A stretch of DNA of 64,000 nucleotides from Ruegeria sp. AD91A (GTDB lineage: Bacteria > Pseudomonadota > Alphaproteobacteria > Rhodobacterales > Rhodobacteraceae), in assembly GCF_003443535.1 (NCBI RefSeq), contig NZ_CP031946.1:2108001-2172000 (forward strand). Reading direction: 5' to 3'. The stretch's first letter is position 1. Each line of letters starts with the position of its first letter. The position numbers and the translations under genes are program-made. This document shows positions 17,720 to 27,295 of the stretch, piece after piece. Under the pieces are notes generated by a model. It saw nothing but the letters and a program-made list of their open reading frames with translations, was not told where the DNA came from and did not search any database.

Positions 17720-18295
17720 ATGTTTTATAAAGACGAACGGCTAGCGCTGTTCATCGACGGCTCGAATCTTTATGCCGCGGCAAAAGCACTCGGTTTCGAC
17801 ATTGACTACAAACTTCTGCGGCAGGAATTCATGCGCCGCGGCAAGCTTCTTCGTGCCTTCTACTACACAGCGCTGCTGGAAAACGACGAGTATTCGCCGA
17901 TCCGTCCATTGGTTGACTGGCTGCATTACAATGGCTTCACCATGGTCACGAAACCGGCCAAGGAATACACCGACAGCATGGGGCGTCGGAAAGTCAAAGG
18001 AAATATGGATATCGAGCTTACCGTCGATGCCATGGAACTGGCGCCGCGCGTCGATCATATCGTGCTGTTCTCGGGTGATGGGGATTTCCGCCCGTTGATC
18101 GCCAGCCTGCAACGGCAGGGTGTGCGCGTATCGGTGGTTTCGACCATCCGCAGCCAGCCGCCGATGATCTCGGACGAACTGCGCCGCCAGGCAGACAATT
18201 TCATCGAGCTGGAAGACCTGCGCGATGTCATCGGTCGCCCGCCGCGTGAAATGCCAACGGAGCATCGCAGCGTCGCTGTTGCCAGCAACAGCTAA
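17720..18295 (+). CDS. NYN/PIN-fold RNase-like protein (LabA/DUF88 family)
   Basis: A 191-residue protein with the NYN-domain acidic set: Asp13 in FIDGSNLY, Asp97 and Asp103 in KGNMDIELTVDAM, and Asp120/Asp122 in FSGDGDFRPL. These residues bind Mg in PIN-like nucleases, so RNA cleavage is the likely activity. The C-terminal 30 residues are variable. It is widespread in alphaproteobacteria as a single-copy gene. It diverges from folK and is followed by a strong terminator, so it is probably monocistronic. Confidence 0.85.
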   Translation: MFYKDERLALFIDGSNLYAAAKALGFDIDYKLLRQEFMRRGKLLRAFYYTALLENDEYSPIRPLVDWLHYNGFTMVTKPAKEYTDSMGRRKVKGNMDIELTVDAMELAPRVDHIVLFSGDGDFRPLIASLQRQGVRVSVVSTIRSQPPMISDELRRQADNFIELEDLRDVIGRPPREMPTEHRSVAVASNS

Positions 18296-18329
18296 CGAGG
18301 CGACTGGCCTGTCATGATGGGAAAAAATC

Positions 18330-18366
18330 GCGCGGTCAGGACGTCGGTCCTGGCCGCGCTTCTTTA
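18330..18366 (+). terminator. Intrinsic terminator after the NYN gene
   Basis: GCGCGG-T-CAGGAC pairs with GTCCTG-G-CCGCGC around a GTCG loop (18330-18359), with TTCTTT following. It is a 12-13 bp GC-rich stem 35 bases beyond the stop codon. Confidence 0.85.
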
Positions 18367-18374
18367 ACAAGGTA

Positions 18375-18395
18375 CAGGTGCTTAAACATCACCTG
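18375..18395 (+). promoter_or_regulatory. Inverted repeat upstream of ispH
   Basis: CAGGTG (18375-18380) and CACCTG (18390-18395) form a perfect inverted repeat with a 9-base spacer, about 90 bases before the ispH start. It could be an operator or a leader hairpin. Confidence 0.3.
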
Positions 18396-18485
18396 ATTAG
18401 CAACGATTCGTGTCAGAGGAATGACGATGTCCTGTCTGGACCAAGGCCGGGAAAAGACTTACCTGTGCCATAAGGAGACAGCCTG

Positions 18486-19436
18486 ATGAAAAAGCCGCCA
18501 CTGACACTTTACCTTGCCGCCCCACGCGGGTTCTGCGCCGGTGTGGACCGCGCCATCAAGATCGTTGAGATGGCTTTGCAGAAATGGGGCCCACCGGTCT
18601 ATGTGCGCCACGAGATCGTGCACAACAAATTCGTGGTCGATGGCCTTCGCGCCAAAGGGGCCGTTTTCGTCGAAGAGTTGCAGGAATGCCCCGATGACCG
18701 CCCCGTGATCTTTTCCGCCCACGGAGTGCCGAAATCCGTTCCCGCCGAGGCTGCCCAGCGCGAGATGATATATGTGGACGCCACCTGTCCTCTGGTTTCC
18801 AAGGTGCATGTCGAGGCGCAGCGCCACGCGGATGCGGGGTTGCAGATGATTATGATCGGCCACAAGGGCCATCCGGAAACCGTGGGCACCATGGGGCAGT
18901 TGCCCGAGGGCGATGTGCTGCTGGTCGAGACCGTGGACGACGTTGCCACGGTGCAGGTGCGCGACCCGCAGAAGCTGGCCTTTGTCACCCAAACCACCCT
19001 GTCGGTCGATGACACCAAGGACATCATCGCAGCCCTTCAGGCCCGGTTCCCAGCCATTGTCGGACCGCACAAGGAAGACATCTGCTATGCCACCACGAAC
19101 CGGCAGGAAGCGGTGAAGTCCGTGGCCCCCAAGGCGGATGCCTTGCTGGTTGTGGGGGCGCCGAATTCATCGAACTCGCGCCGCCTGGTCGAGGTCGCCT
19201 CGCGCGAGGGGTGTCAGTACGCGCAGCTTGTCCAGCGCGCCACCGAGATTGACTGGCGCGCGCTTGAGGGTATCTCGACCGTGGCTGTCACTGCAGGCGC
19301 GTCGGCCCCGGAGGTTCTGGTGAACGAGGTGATCGAAGCGTTCAGCGCGCATTATGATGTCACCGTCGAGCCGGTCGAGACCGCCATTGAAAACGTCGAG
19401 TTCAAAGTCCCCCGCGTGTTAAGGCAACCGGCGTGA
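18486..19436 (+). CDS. ispH: 4-hydroxy-3-methylbut-2-enyl diphosphate reductase
   Basis: A 316-residue IspH (LytB). The three cluster-binding cysteines are in [12 protein letters not shown] (Cys17), [11 protein letters not shown] (near 99) and [11 protein letters not shown] (near 200). The TNRQ and SSNSRRL substrate motifs are present. It makes IPP and DMAPP at the end of the MEP pathway. Length is standard; AAGGAG lies 9 bases before the ATG. It heads a coupled operon, its stop overlapping the next gene as GTGA. Confidence 0.97.
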   Translation: MKKPPLTLYLAAPRGFCAGVDRAIKIVEMALQKWGPPVYVRHEIVHNKFVVDGLRAKGAVFVEELQECPDDRPVIFSAHGVPKSVPAEAAQREMIYVDATCPLVSKVHVEAQRHADAGLQMIMIGHKGHPETVGTMGQLPEGDVLLVETVDDVATVQVRDPQKLAFVTQTTLSVDDTKDIIAALQARFPAIVGPHKEDICYATTNRQEAVKSVAPKADALLVVGAPNSSNSRRLVEVASREGCQYAQLVQRATEIDWRALEGISTVAVTAGASAPEVLVNEVIEAFSAHYDVTVEPVETAIENVEFKVPRVLRQPA

Positions 19437-19885
19437 ACGGAGTGCCGAAAGCACCGCTCTATCTGGGACTGGCGGGACTTGTCCCGTTTGTCTGGGGCGC
19501 GCTGACCTATCTGAACGGCGACCTAAATGCCTGGGGCGCGCAAACCTTTGGCCCACGTTTCGTAGGGCCCTATGTGCAACTGTTCTATGGATCGGTCATC
19601 CTGAGCTTCATGTCCGGTGTTCTCTGGGGCTTTGCCACCAAGACGTCAGGCAGCAAGGCGGCACTGTGTTATCTGTTGTCGGTTCTGCCCGCGCTTTGGG
19701 CATTTGCTATGACAGGGGGCGGGCCGGTCAATGCGGGCACCAATCTGATATATGGGTTCGTTGGCTTGTTGTTGCTGGATGCCCTGTTTTCCTACTGGCG
19801 CCTTACACCGATCTGGTGGATGCAGTTGCGCATCCTGCTGACCGCAGTCGTATTGGCCAGCCTTGCAGTCGGAGTGTACCTGTGA
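19433..19885 (+). CDS. DUF3429 membrane protein
   Basis: A 150-residue protein with five hydrophobic helices, starting at a GTG that overlaps the ispH stop as [20 protein letters not shown] and [12 protein letters not shown] match the DUF3429 family, small inner-membrane proteins of unknown role common in alphaproteobacteria. The downstream methyltransferase also begins on an overlapping GTGA. Confidence 0.75.
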   Translation: MNGVPKAPLYLGLAGLVPFVWGALTYLNGDLNAWGAQTFGPRFVGPYVQLFYGSVILSFMSGVLWGFATKTSGSKAALCYLLSVLPALWAFAMTGGGPVNAGTNLIYGFVGLLLLDALFSYWRLTPIWWMQLRILLTAVVLASLAVGVYL

Positions 19886-20469
19886 CCGATGAACGTACGA
19901 TCAAAGCCTATACAAACAAGGTGGCCGAATATCTGAAGATCCCCCTGCCGCCCGAGCAGCTTGAGGCTCGTCAGGCTTTCGCCGATGCGGTCGGTGCAGG
20001 AGGCTATGTACTGGATCTGGGGTCCGGGCCGGGGTCGGACAGCAGTTTCCTTATGCGTCAGGGGCTGAAAGTTCGGGCACTGGATGCCACGCCAGCCTTT
20101 GTCGAACATGCACGCGTAAACGGTGTGGATGCACATCTGGGTACGTTCGATGACGTCACCGAGACAGCCGAATATGACGGGATTTACGCCAGCTTTTCCC
20201 TGCTGCACGCACCCCGCGCAGATTTCCCGCGCCATCTGCAATCGATCCACAGGGCTCTGAAACCGGGCGGCCAGTTGTTTCTGGGGATGAAACTGGGCAC
20301 CGGTGAGCACCGCGATGATCTGGATCGCTATTACACCTATTACACAGAGTCCGAAATAGAGGACGCCTTGAAAGAGGCCGGGTTTACGATTGATCGCGCA
20401 GTCCACGGCATCGGAAAGGGTCTGGCCGGATCGTATGATGGATATGTTCTGGTGTTTGCCCATGCCTGA
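19882..20469 (+). CDS. Class I SAM-dependent methyltransferase
   Basis: A 195-residue protein from GTG 19882, overlapping the DUF3429 stop. The SAM-binding glycine loop is [12 protein letters not shown] (about 44-55), the acidic residue after strand 2 is in VRALDATP, and [11 protein letters not shown] covers motif IV. No target-recognition domain is present, as in small-molecule methyltransferases. It shares its last eight bases with the start of rnhA. Substrate unknown. Confidence 0.85.
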   Translation: MTDERTIKAYTNKVAEYLKIPLPPEQLEARQAFADAVGAGGYVLDLGSGPGSDSSFLMRQGLKVRALDATPAFVEHARVNGVDAHLGTFDDVTETAEYDGIYASFSLLHAPRADFPRHLQSIHRALKPGGQLFLGMKLGTGEHRDDLDRYYTYYTESEIEDALKEAGFTIDRAVHGIGKGLAGSYDGYVLVFAHA

Positions 20470-20929
20470 ATTGTTTGCATATACAGACGGCGCCTGTTCG
20501 GGCAATCCTGGCCCCGGCGGCTGGGGCGTGCTGCTGCGCGCGATGGACGGGGACAGGGTTCTGAAAGAACGTGAGCTCAACGGAGGCGAGGCCGAGACCA
20601 CCAACAACCGGATGGAGTTGCTGGCCGCCATCAGCGCGCTGGAAACGCTGGAGCGGCCGTCGAAGATCACCATCGTCACCGACAGCGCCTATGTGAAGAA
20701 CGGTGTCACCGGCTGGATTTTCGGTTGGAAGCGCAACGGTTGGAAAACCTCGAACAAGAAGCCGGTTAAGAATGTCGATCTGTGGCAGCGTCTGGATGAG
20801 GCGCAGGAACGGCATGATGTGACCTGGGAATGGGTCAAGGGCCACGCGGGCCACCCCGAGAATGAAAAAGCCGATGAACTGGCTCGTGCCGGCATGGCGC
20901 CGTTCAAACCGAAAAAGGCACAGGCGTGA
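20462..20929 (+). CDS. rnhA: Ribonuclease HI
   Basis: A 155-residue RNase HI from ATG 20462. The catalytic acids are in [16 protein letters not shown] (Asp), NRMELLAA (Glu), [10 protein letters not shown] (Asp) and [10 protein letters not shown] (Asp), and the basic protrusion is present ([16 protein letters not shown]). It degrades the RNA strand of RNA/DNA hybrids. The start lies inside the methyltransferase stop region and the end overlaps the TRIC gene as GTGA. Confidence 0.97.
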   Translation: MPELFAYTDGACSGNPGPGGWGVLLRAMDGDRVLKERELNGGEAETTNNRMELLAAISALETLERPSKITIVTDSAYVKNGVTGWIFGWKRNGWKTSNKKPVKNVDLWQRLDEAQERHDVTWEWVKGHAGHPENEKADELARAGMAPFKPKKAQA

Positions 20930-21549
20930 CCGCACTGACGCTGCTGGACTATGCCTCAGTTCTGATCTTCGCGTTGACAGGGGCACTGGTGGCCAGCCGT
21001 GCCCAGCTGGATCTGGTGGGCTTTGCTTTCATGGCCTGCCTGACCGCCGTCGGTGGCGGCACTGTACGAGACCTTTTGCTGGATCGTCACCCGATCTTTT
21101 GGGTCGGGCAGCCGAATTACATCCTGATCGCAGTCGCGGCGTCGGTCTTGGTGTTCTTTACAGCACATCTGGTTGAAAGCCGTTATAACTGGCTGGTCTG
21201 GCTGGACAGTTTTGCGCTGTCGGTTGCCGTTGCGGCCGGAACCGGCGCGGCGCTGTCGCTGGATCAGTCCGGGGTCATTGTCGTTTTGATGGGTGTGACC
21301 ACCGGATGCCTGGGCGGGCTGATGCGCGACGTGGTCTGCAACGAAGTGCCGCTGGTGCTGAAACAGGGCGAACTTTATGTGTCCTGTGCCTTTACAGGTG
21401 CCCTGACGGCAGTGCTGGCTGCCAGATTGGGGACAGAGCCTGCGTTTTCTCTGGCTCTCTGCGCGCTGGTGTGCTGGGCGTTGCGAGCCGGATCTTTGAT
21501 GTTTGGCTGGCAGATGCCGGTCTACAAAAGCCGCCCGCCGCGCAACTGA
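20926..21549 (+). CDS. TRIC family (UPF0126) cation channel protein
   Basis: A 207-residue, seven-helix membrane protein made of two similar halves. Each has the family motif: [15 protein letters not shown] near residue 40 and [18 protein letters not shown] near residue 125. Prokaryotic TRIC proteins form trimeric K+/Na+ channels. It starts at a GTG overlapping the rnhA stop and is last in the ispH operon. Confidence 0.85.
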   Translation: MTALTLLDYASVLIFALTGALVASRAQLDLVGFAFMACLTAVGGGTVRDLLLDRHPIFWVGQPNYILIAVAASVLVFFTAHLVESRYNWLVWLDSFALSVAVAAGTGAALSLDQSGVIVVLMGVTTGCLGGLMRDVVCNEVPLVLKQGELYVSCAFTGALTAVLAARLGTEPAFSLALCALVCWALRAGSLMFGWQMPVYKSRPPRN

Positions 21550-21614
21550 GCCTATCTGTGGACGCCAAAGCGGCATGCTGATACCCCTGCTGAAAGCGCA
21601 GCCCGGAGGCCAAT

Positions 21615-22217
21615 GTGTCCTTTAGACTTACATCCATCACATCTTGCCTGGCCCTGCTCGCCTCATGTGGCGCGTATTACACTCCTGTCAGTTTTGTTGC
21701 TCAGGGCGACCAGATCATCGCCTCGGGCACGATTGACGAGACAACCCTGTCTGCCTTTGAGGAAGTGATCGCCCAAAACCCCGAAGCCCGAACGCTGGTG
21801 CTGCAATACATTGAAGGATCGTTGGATGATGACGCCAACGTTATTTTCAGCCGCGAAGTGCACAGGGCCGGGTTCGATACCGTCGTGCCCTCGAACGGTC
21901 TGGTTGCCAGCGGGGGCACCGATCTGTTTCTGGCCGGAAACCGCCGCGTCCTGCAACCGGGGGCCTGTGTCGGTGTCCACAGCTGGGCCGGGTCAGGTCT
22001 GGTGGCGACCGACTTGCCCGAGGACGACCCCGAACATGACCGATACCTGGACTATTTCAAAGACATCGGCGTGGATGAGGCATTCTACTGGTACACCCTC
22101 TATGCCGCCCCGGCCGACAGTATGCACTGGATGAACACCACCGAAGCGAACCGGTTCGGTTTGACCACCAGAGGTGCTCCGGCACTTGGGTCTGCGACGG
22201 AGTGCGACGAAAGGTAA
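21615..22217 (+). CDS. Lipoprotein with ClpP/crotonase-like serine-hydrolase fold
   Basis: A 200-residue protein from a GTG at 21615, with CGGAGG upstream. The signal ends at a lipobox LLASC (Cys18). The mature domain reads like a ClpP-type protease: TLVLQYIEGSLDDD strand-helix, VASGGTDLFLAGNRRVL placing Ser99 at the nucleophile position, and CVGVHSWAG placing His122 at the general-base position. A lipid-anchored periplasmic single-domain member is unusual, and the acidic residue is not evident. The gene ends one base before the arginase-family stop (convergent). Confidence 0.65.
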   Translation: MSFRLTSITSCLALLASCGAYYTPVSFVAQGDQIIASGTIDETTLSAFEEVIAQNPEARTLVLQYIEGSLDDDANVIFSREVHRAGFDTVVPSNGLVASGGTDLFLAGNRRVLQPGACVGVHSWAGSGLVATDLPEDDPEHDRYLDYFKDIGVDEAFYWYTLYAAPADSMHWMNTTEANRFGLTTRGAPALGSATECDER

Positions 22218-22218
22218 G

Positions 22219-23040
22219 TTAGCCGTTCAACAAGCGCGCGCCGATTTCCTTGACGAACTTCGCGGCCACCATCGCCGTCATGCCATAGGGGTCGCGATGC
22301 GGGTTAAGCTCGACAATATCTGCACCGACCAGCTGACCTTTGAACCGATGGATCAGGTCGATAACCTCGCGCGTGCTCAGCCCGCCTGGCTCATGGTGCG
22401 AGACGCCGGGGGCAAAGGCCGGGTCCAACGCATCCAGATCCAGTGACAGGTAGACGGGGCCATCGAAGGCAATCTGCAAATCGGGGCTCCAGCTGCGCAT
22501 GTCGATCACCTCGACGCCGAACCTGTCGGCCTGTTCACGCTGATGCGCGTTCATGGTGCGGATGCCGACCTGCACCAGACGCTTGACCGGGCAGTTCTCC
22601 ATCACGCGGGCAAAGGGGCAGCCATGGCCGAGCGGTCCGATATCCTGCGTTTCGTACAGATCAGGGTGGCTGTCGATATGCAGGATATTCAGCCCTTCGT
22701 ACCGGTCTGCATGGGCCTTGATCAGCGGATAGGCCACGGAATGGTCACCGCCCAGTGACAACAGGCGTGCGCCGGTTGCGATCCGCTTCGCCGCTTCGGC
22801 CTCGATCCGGTCAATCGGTTCCTGCCCGCGCATCTCAAAAACACCCAGATCGCCGGTATCCCGGAATTGGGCGCTTGCACCCAGATCAGTGCCATCCTCG
22901 GCCGTCAGGTTGGCCGCGCCGGAATGCAGCGCCTCGCGGATGCGTCCGGGGGCGAATGCCGGCCCTTGCAGGAACGAGGAATGCAGATCCAGAGGAATGC
23001 CCATCAAAGCGACATCTCCCGGCTTCAGTTCGTACGGCAT
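22219..23040 (-). CDS. Arginase/agmatinase (ureohydrolase) family enzyme
   Basis: A 273-residue protein. Three starts lie in a row (GTG 23046, ATG 23043, ATG 23040); the last has the best distance from GGGGAG. Manganese ligands are all present: GGDHS near residue 96, HIDSHPD near 121-127 and SLDLDALDP near 201. The ureohydrolase family includes arginase, agmatinase, guanidinobutyrase and formimidoylglutamase; DSHPD in place of the common DAHxD leaves the substrate open. It stands alone. Confidence 0.8.
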   Translation of the reverse strand: MPYELKPGDVALMGIPLDLHSSFLQGPAFAPGRIREALHSGAANLTAEDGTDLGASAQFRDTGDLGVFEMRGQEPIDRIEAEAAKRIATGARLLSLGGDHSVAYPLIKAHADRYEGLNILHIDSHPDLYETQDIGPLGHGCPFARVMENCPVKRLVQVGIRTMNAHQREQADRFGVEVIDMRSWSPDLQIAFDGPVYLSLDLDALDPAFAPGVSHHEPGGLSTREVIDLIHRFKGQLVGADIVELNPHRDPYGMTAMVAAKFVKEIGARLLNG

Positions 23041-23100
23041 CATCACTCCCCTTTTTACTTGAATGTGATCTGGATGGAGGAATGGCGCCGGGTCAAGGGG

Positions 23101-23337
23101 TTAACGGCGCAGGTAGGTCTGCCAGATCCAGATCACCAGCAATGCACCCAGAACCGCCCCGACAAAACCAGACAGCCACCCCATAACGGTTACAAGAAAC
23201 CGCAGAACGAACCCTCCGATCAAGGCCCCGACAATACCGATCAGCATGGTCGTCGGGATGTCGGCCTCGATCCGCATCAGGCGGGTGGCGAGGAACCCTG
23301 CCGCTGCGCCGATGATGATCAGGGCGACGATTGGCAT
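23101..23337 (-). CDS. GlsB/YeaQ/YmgE family membrane protein
   Basis: A 78-residue protein with three hydrophobic helices. The glycine pattern IIIGAAAGFLATRLM, IGIVGALIGGFVLRFL, GFVGAVLGALLVIWIW is that of the transglycosylase-associated GlsB/YeaQ family, linked to envelope stress in other bacteria. It directly follows a second small membrane gene, one base apart, behind fmt. Confidence 0.8.
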   Translation of the reverse strand: MPIVALIIIGAAAGFLATRLMRIEADIPTTMLIGIVGALIGGFVLRFLVTVMGWLSGFVGAVLGALLVIWIWQTYLRR

Positions 23338-23338
23338 A

Positions 23339-23575
23339 TCACTTCCTCCAATGGGTCGGCACGATGATCAGGGCCCCAATGGACGAAATCACCGAATCCA
23401 GCCCCGGAGGGCCAAAGCTGATGCCAAACATGATGCGGACGAAATAGAACAGGAACGCCCCGCCCACGCAGATGATGATGGATTGTAAATATCCGTTATG
23501 GGTGAAACCGGTCTGTTCGGACAGATACCCGACGATCCCGGCAATCACGACAGTGCCCATCATCACCATGAACAT
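23339..23575 (-). CDS. Small three-helix membrane protein
   Basis: A 78-residue protein with three hydrophobic segments (4-18, 31-50, 55-73). Its size matches the next gene and the glycine spacing is loosely similar, so it may be a diverged relative of the GlsB/YeaQ family. It starts 6 bases after the fmt stop and ends one base before the GlsB-type gene, making it part of the def-fmt operon. Confidence 0.6.
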   Translation of the reverse strand: MFMVMMGTVVIAGIVGYLSEQTGFTHNGYLQSIIICVGGAFLFYFVRIMFGISFGPPGLDSVISSIGALIIVPTHWRK

Positions 23576-23581
23576 ATGGCT

Positions 23582-24496
23582 TTACTCCGAAGACATCCGG
23601 GTGCCAATCGGGATTGGCCAGCCCCGCAGGAAGGTTTCCCTATCCTGCGCGCCTTTGCCTGCCCTTTGCAAGCGCAGCAGCTCTACGGCACCCTGCCCGC
23701 AGGCCACATACAGATTGTCATTCAGAACCTCCCCCGGTGCGCCCTGTCCTTCGGCCAGACGCGAGGCGAGGAGCTTTACCCGATTGCCTTCGATCTCGGT
23801 CCAGGCCCCGGGAAAGGGCGACAGGCCGCGGATCTGCCGATCGACCTCAACGGCGGGGCGCGACCAGTCCACGCGAGCCTCGGACTTGTCGATCTTGGCG
23901 GCATAGGTGACACCAATCTCGGGCTGCGGATCAGGAGTCAGGCCGGGCAGCTTTGCCAACGCCTCAACAATCAGAGCCGCGCCCATCGCCGAGAGCCGGT
24001 CATGCAGTTCCGCGGTGGTTTCCTCGGGCCCGATATCGGTGGCCTGCCGCAGCAGAACGGGGCCGGTATCAAGGCCCGCCTCCATTTGCATGATACAGAT
24101 GCCGGTTTGCGCATCGCCTGCCATGATCGCCCGATGGATCGGAGCCGCCCCGCGCCAGCGCGGCAACAGGCTGGCGTGAATGTTCAGGCAGCCATGAGTC
24201 GGCGCATCGAGGACGGGCTGGGGCAGGATTAGCCCATAAGCCACAACGACCGCCACATCCGCATTCAGTGCGGCAAAACTGTCCTGTTCCTCAGCCGGTT
24301 TCAGCGAGGTTGGGTGACGCACGTCCAGACCCAGCGCCTGAGCACGTGCGTGAACCGGCGTTGGGCGATCCTTCTTGCCCCGCCCCGCTGGGCGCGGGGG
24401 CTGGCAATAGACGGCGGCGATCTCATGCCCGGCCTCGACCAGCGCATCCAGAACCGGCACCGAGAAATCCGGGGTTCCCATGAAAACAACGCGCAT
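23582..24496 (-). CDS. fmt: Methionyl-tRNA formyltransferase
   Basis: A 304-residue enzyme. [20 protein letters not shown] opens the formyltransferase domain, and [20 protein letters not shown] contains the catalytic Asn-His and the SLLP loop. The C-terminal OB-like tRNA-binding domain starts near residue 208. It formylates initiator Met-tRNA, the reaction undone by peptide deformylase, encoded just upstream. Two bases separate it from the def-like gene. Confidence 0.97.
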   Translation of the reverse strand: MRVVFMGTPDFSVPVLDALVEAGHEIAAVYCQPPRPAGRGKKDRPTPVHARAQALGLDVRHPTSLKPAEEQDSFAALNADVAVVVAYGLILPQPVLDAPTHGCLNIHASLLPRWRGAAPIHRAIMAGDAQTGICIMQMEAGLDTGPVLLRQATDIGPEETTAELHDRLSAMGAALIVEALAKLPGLTPDPQPEIGVTYAAKIDKSEARVDWSRPAVEVDRQIRGLSPFPGAWTEIEGNRVKLLASRLAEGQGAPGEVLNDNLYVACGQGAVELLRLQRAGKGAQDRETFLRGWPIPIGTRMSSE

Positions 24497-24498
24497 CT

Positions 24499-24993
24499 TT
24501 ATACCTGTTTTTTGACTTTTCGCAGCAGCATGTCGCGTTTAACCTTGCTGAGCCGGTCGAAATACATCCGGCCATTCAGATGGTCGATCTGGTGCTGGAC
24601 ACTGGTGGCCTCGATGCCGACAAAATCGCGACGGTCCACCATGCCCTGTTCGTTCAGGAATTTAACAGTCACTGCACGCGGACGTTTTACCGTGGCCGAC
24701 ACGCCCGGCAGGTTCGGACTGGCCTCTTCATGTTCACGCAGTTCAATCGAGCTGTGCAGAATTTCCGGGTTCGCCAGACGCACGGCCTTGCCCCGCTCGG
24801 CCGACCCATCGACCACGGCCAGACGCAACATCACTCCGATCTGCGGCGCGGCCAGACCGACACCGGGCATGGCCTCCATCGTGTCGATCATGTCCTGCCA
24901 AATCCGACGAATTTCATCGGTGATTTCGGTCACCTGATCCGCCTTGGTGCGCAAGCGTTTGTCGGGCCAGGGCAGACAGGTACGAACGGTCAT
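24499..24993 (-). CDS. Peptide-deformylase homologue lacking catalytic residues
   Basis: A 164-residue deformylase-fold protein. Motif 1 is intact ([10 protein letters not shown], about 44-53). Motif 2, normally EGCLS with the metal-binding cysteine, reads EEASPNLPG, so the ligand is Ser92. Motif 3, normally HExxH, reads HQIDH (134-138), so the catalytic glutamate is Gln135; the codon is CAG in the DNA. Both histidine ligands remain. It is unlikely to be a normal deformylase and could bind nascent chains or regulate Def. The start overlaps the canonical def stop as ATGA. Confidence 0.85.
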   Translation of the reverse strand: MTVRTCLPWPDKRLRTKADQVTEITDEIRRIWQDMIDTMEAMPGVGLAAPQIGVMLRLAVVDGSAERGKAVRLANPEILHSSIELREHEEASPNLPGVSATVKRPRAVTVKFLNEQGMVDRRDFVGIEATSVQHQIDHLNGRMYFDRLSKVKRDMLLRKVKKQV

Positions 24994-25508
24994 ACGCGCG
25001 TCCGTTCACGTTTGAGCTTTTGCATCTTGCGGGTAATCATTTGCCGTTTCAAAGGTTTGAGATAGTCGATGAACAGCTTGCCGTTCAAATGGTCGATTTC
25101 ATGCTGCACGCAAGTGGCCCAAAGCCCGTCGAAAGTCTCCTGTTGCAGGTTTCCCTTCTCGTCCATCCAGGTGACATCGACCACCTTGGGGCGGGTCACT
25201 TCGGCATATTGATCCGGGATCGACAGGCATCCTTCCTCGTACACATTGGTTTCCTCGGAAGACGCGATAACCTCGGGGTTGAACATGATCAGCGGGCGCG
25301 GTGTTTCGCCTTCTTCCTTGACGCAGTCCAGCACGATCAACCTCTCCAGAACACCGATCTGAGGTGCGGCGAGGCCAATCCCGGGCGCGTCATACATGGT
25401 TTCCAGCATGTCGTCAGCCAGCGTGCGCAGCTCATCCGTCAGGTCGGACACAGGCGCACAGACCTTTTTCAGGCGGGGGTCGGGATGGATCAGGATATTG
25501 CGTCTCAT
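24990..25508 (-). CDS. def: Peptide deformylase
   Basis: A 172-residue canonical deformylase with all three motifs: [10 protein letters not shown] (43-52), EEGCLSIP with metal ligand Cys94, and HEIDH (136-140) with catalytic Glu137. It removes the formyl group from nascent proteins. It is first in a minus-strand operon, def, def-like, fmt and two small membrane genes. The promoter must lie in the 94-base spacer shared with the divergent C-S lyase gene. Confidence 0.97.
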   Translation of the reverse strand: MRRNILIHPDPRLKKVCAPVSDLTDELRTLADDMLETMYDAPGIGLAAPQIGVLERLIVLDCVKEEGETPRPLIMFNPEVIASSEETNVYEEGCLSIPDQYAEVTRPKVVDVTWMDEKGNLQQETFDGLWATCVQHEIDHLNGKLFIDYLKPLKRQMITRKMQKLKRERTRV

Positions 25509-25602
25509 GTGGCTGATTTAGGCCATCCCGCCCCGCGCCGCAACGCCCCCCTTGCACCTGCCCGATTTGCGGTTAGCTTTCGATCGACAAAATGGAGCAG
25601 AC

Positions 25603-26775
25603 ATGACTTTCAACGACCTGATCGACCGCCGGGGCACCAACAGTTCAAAATGGGACAAGATGGAGATGTTGTATGGCATCTCGCCCGAGGACGGTCTGGC
25701 CATGTGGACGGCCGATTCCGATTACCAAACAGCACCCTGCGTGATCGACGCGGTGCGCAAAGCCGCAGATCACGGCGTGTTTGGCTATTCATGGATGCAC
25801 CCGGATTACCTGGCGTCGGTTCAGTGGTGGATGAAAACCCGGCATGATTGGGAAATCGACTCAGATTGGATTCTGACAACCCAGGGTCTGGGCAATGCAA
25901 TCGCCCTGTCGCTGGATGTATGGACCGATCCCGGTGATGGCATCGTGATCTTCACCCCCGTCTACCATGAGTTCGCGCACAAGGTGAACAAATCGGGCCG
26001 CCGTGTCGTAGAATGCCCATTGGTGCGGGACAGGGATAGCTATGGCCTTGATCTGGAGGACGCCCAGTCCCGGCTGGACGGGTCCGAGAAGATGCTGCTG
26101 TGGTGTTCGCCGCAAAACCCGTCAGGTCGCGTCTGGACACCCGAGGAATTGCAAGCCGTAGCCGCGTTTGCCGAACGGAACGGTTTGATCCTGGTATCGG
26201 ACGAGATTCACCACGATTTGGTCTATCCCGACGCCAAATTTGTGCCGATGGATGTGGCCGCTCCAGATGCGCGGCCTTGGACAGTGACGCTGACGGCAGC
26301 GTCGAAGACCTTCAACATCGCCGGGCAGCGGACCGGCAATATGATCATTCCCGATCCCAAACTGCGCGCGGCCATGAAGCAACGGCTGCAGACATTGGAT
26401 TACGATCCCAGCGCGCTGGGTGTGGCGATGATCACCGCCGCCTACAGCCCCGAAGGGGCCGAATGGGTGGATGCCCAGATCGCGCATCTGGAGGAAAACC
26501 GGCGCCTGTTCGATCAGACCATCGCCGAAATTCCGGGGCTTTGGTCGATGCCCTTGCAGGCGACCTATCTGGCCTGGGTCGATTTCTCGGGCACCGGCAT
26601 GGATCACGCCGAATTTGTCCGTCGTCTGCGCGAGGACGCGCGGATCGCGACATCGTCAGGTCCGGGTTTCGGCACTGGAGGCGAGACGTTCGAACGGTTC
26701 AACCTCGCCACACAAAGAGCGCGGGTTGAGGAAGCTTGCGTGCGGCTGAAACAGGCCTTCGGGGATCTGCAATAA
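25603..26775 (+). CDS. MalY/PatB family PLP-dependent C-S lyase or aminotransferase
   Basis: A 390-residue fold-type I PLP enzyme from ATG 25603, with GGAG upstream. It shows the MalY/PatB hallmarks: MWTADSDYQTAPCVIDAV near the N-terminus, LLWCSPQNPSGRVW, SDEIHHDLVYP, and SKTFNIAGQRTG with the PLP lysine. Members cleave cystathionine or other beta-C-S bonds to pyruvate, ammonia and a thiol. Marine roseobacters use such lyases in organosulfur metabolism, but substrate choice is not visible. It diverges from def. The 165-base spacer after it shows nothing. Confidence 0.85.
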   Translation: MTFNDLIDRRGTNSSKWDKMEMLYGISPEDGLAMWTADSDYQTAPCVIDAVRKAADHGVFGYSWMHPDYLASVQWWMKTRHDWEIDSDWILTTQGLGNAIALSLDVWTDPGDGIVIFTPVYHEFAHKVNKSGRRVVECPLVRDRDSYGLDLEDAQSRLDGSEKMLLWCSPQNPSGRVWTPEELQAVAAFAERNGLILVSDEIHHDLVYPDAKFVPMDVAAPDARPWTVTLTAASKTFNIAGQRTGNMIIPDPKLRAAMKQRLQTLDYDPSALGVAMITAAYSPEGAEWVDAQIAHLEENRRLFDQTIAEIPGLWSMPLQATYLAWVDFSGTGMDHAEFVRRLREDARIATSSGPGFGTGGETFERFNLATQRARVEEACVRLKQAFGDLQ

Positions 26776-26941
26776 GTATGCGTCGGCCGGGAATTTCAAG
26801 CTCTGCCCTGTTGTTCACAGGTGCCGGTTGATTTGGCTGACGCTGCTTTGGCCCGCGCGTGCCTGCCCTTATGCTGGCACCGCTGGCCTCTGGTATCGAC
26901 CAAATCCTGGACGCAACTGGAACGCCCGTTGAAATTCGCCC

Positions 26942-27295
26942 TTAGTCGTCAAGCCCAAGCAGGGCGATCGGCGCGTCGGGCGCGCGATAAAAGTCAAGCG
27001 GCGCGCTGTCATGGGCCGCCGTGCTGCGTTTGAATTCATACCGCATCTCACCGCCCTCATGCTCATCCGCGACGATGAGGCATTGATAGAGGTGGTTGGC
27101 CCCGTCATAGATATCGACAAGTCCGCGCAGGCGCGGCGTGGTTTCCGCCTCAACCGTAAAACCGTCTTTCCACAATTTGAGTATTTTGTAAGTATTGTCG
27201 CCCATTTCCACCCGTAAACGGCTGGCTTTTTTCAATGTGGCGATTCGTGCCGCGTCCAACTCGGCGCGTATTTCCTTTGAAACATAGGTACTCAT
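26942..27295 (-). CDS. Conserved hypothetical cytosolic protein
   Basis: A 117-residue protein from ATG 27295, chosen for GGGGGAA upstream. A helical, charged N-terminus (VSKEIRAELDAARIATLKKA) leads into a beta-rich part with TYKILKLWKDGFTVEAE, RGLVDIYDG and CLIVADEHEGGEMRYEFKR. The strand pattern is compatible with a small beta-barrel such as PilZ, but the RxxxR and DxSxxG motifs are missing, so I do not assign it. No neighbours suggest a function. Confidence 0.55.
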   Translation of the reverse strand: MSTYVSKEIRAELDAARIATLKKASRLRVEMGDNTYKILKLWKDGFTVEAETTPRLRGLVDIYDGANHLYQCLIVADEHEGGEMRYEFKRSTAAHDSAPLDFYRAPDAPIALLGLDD

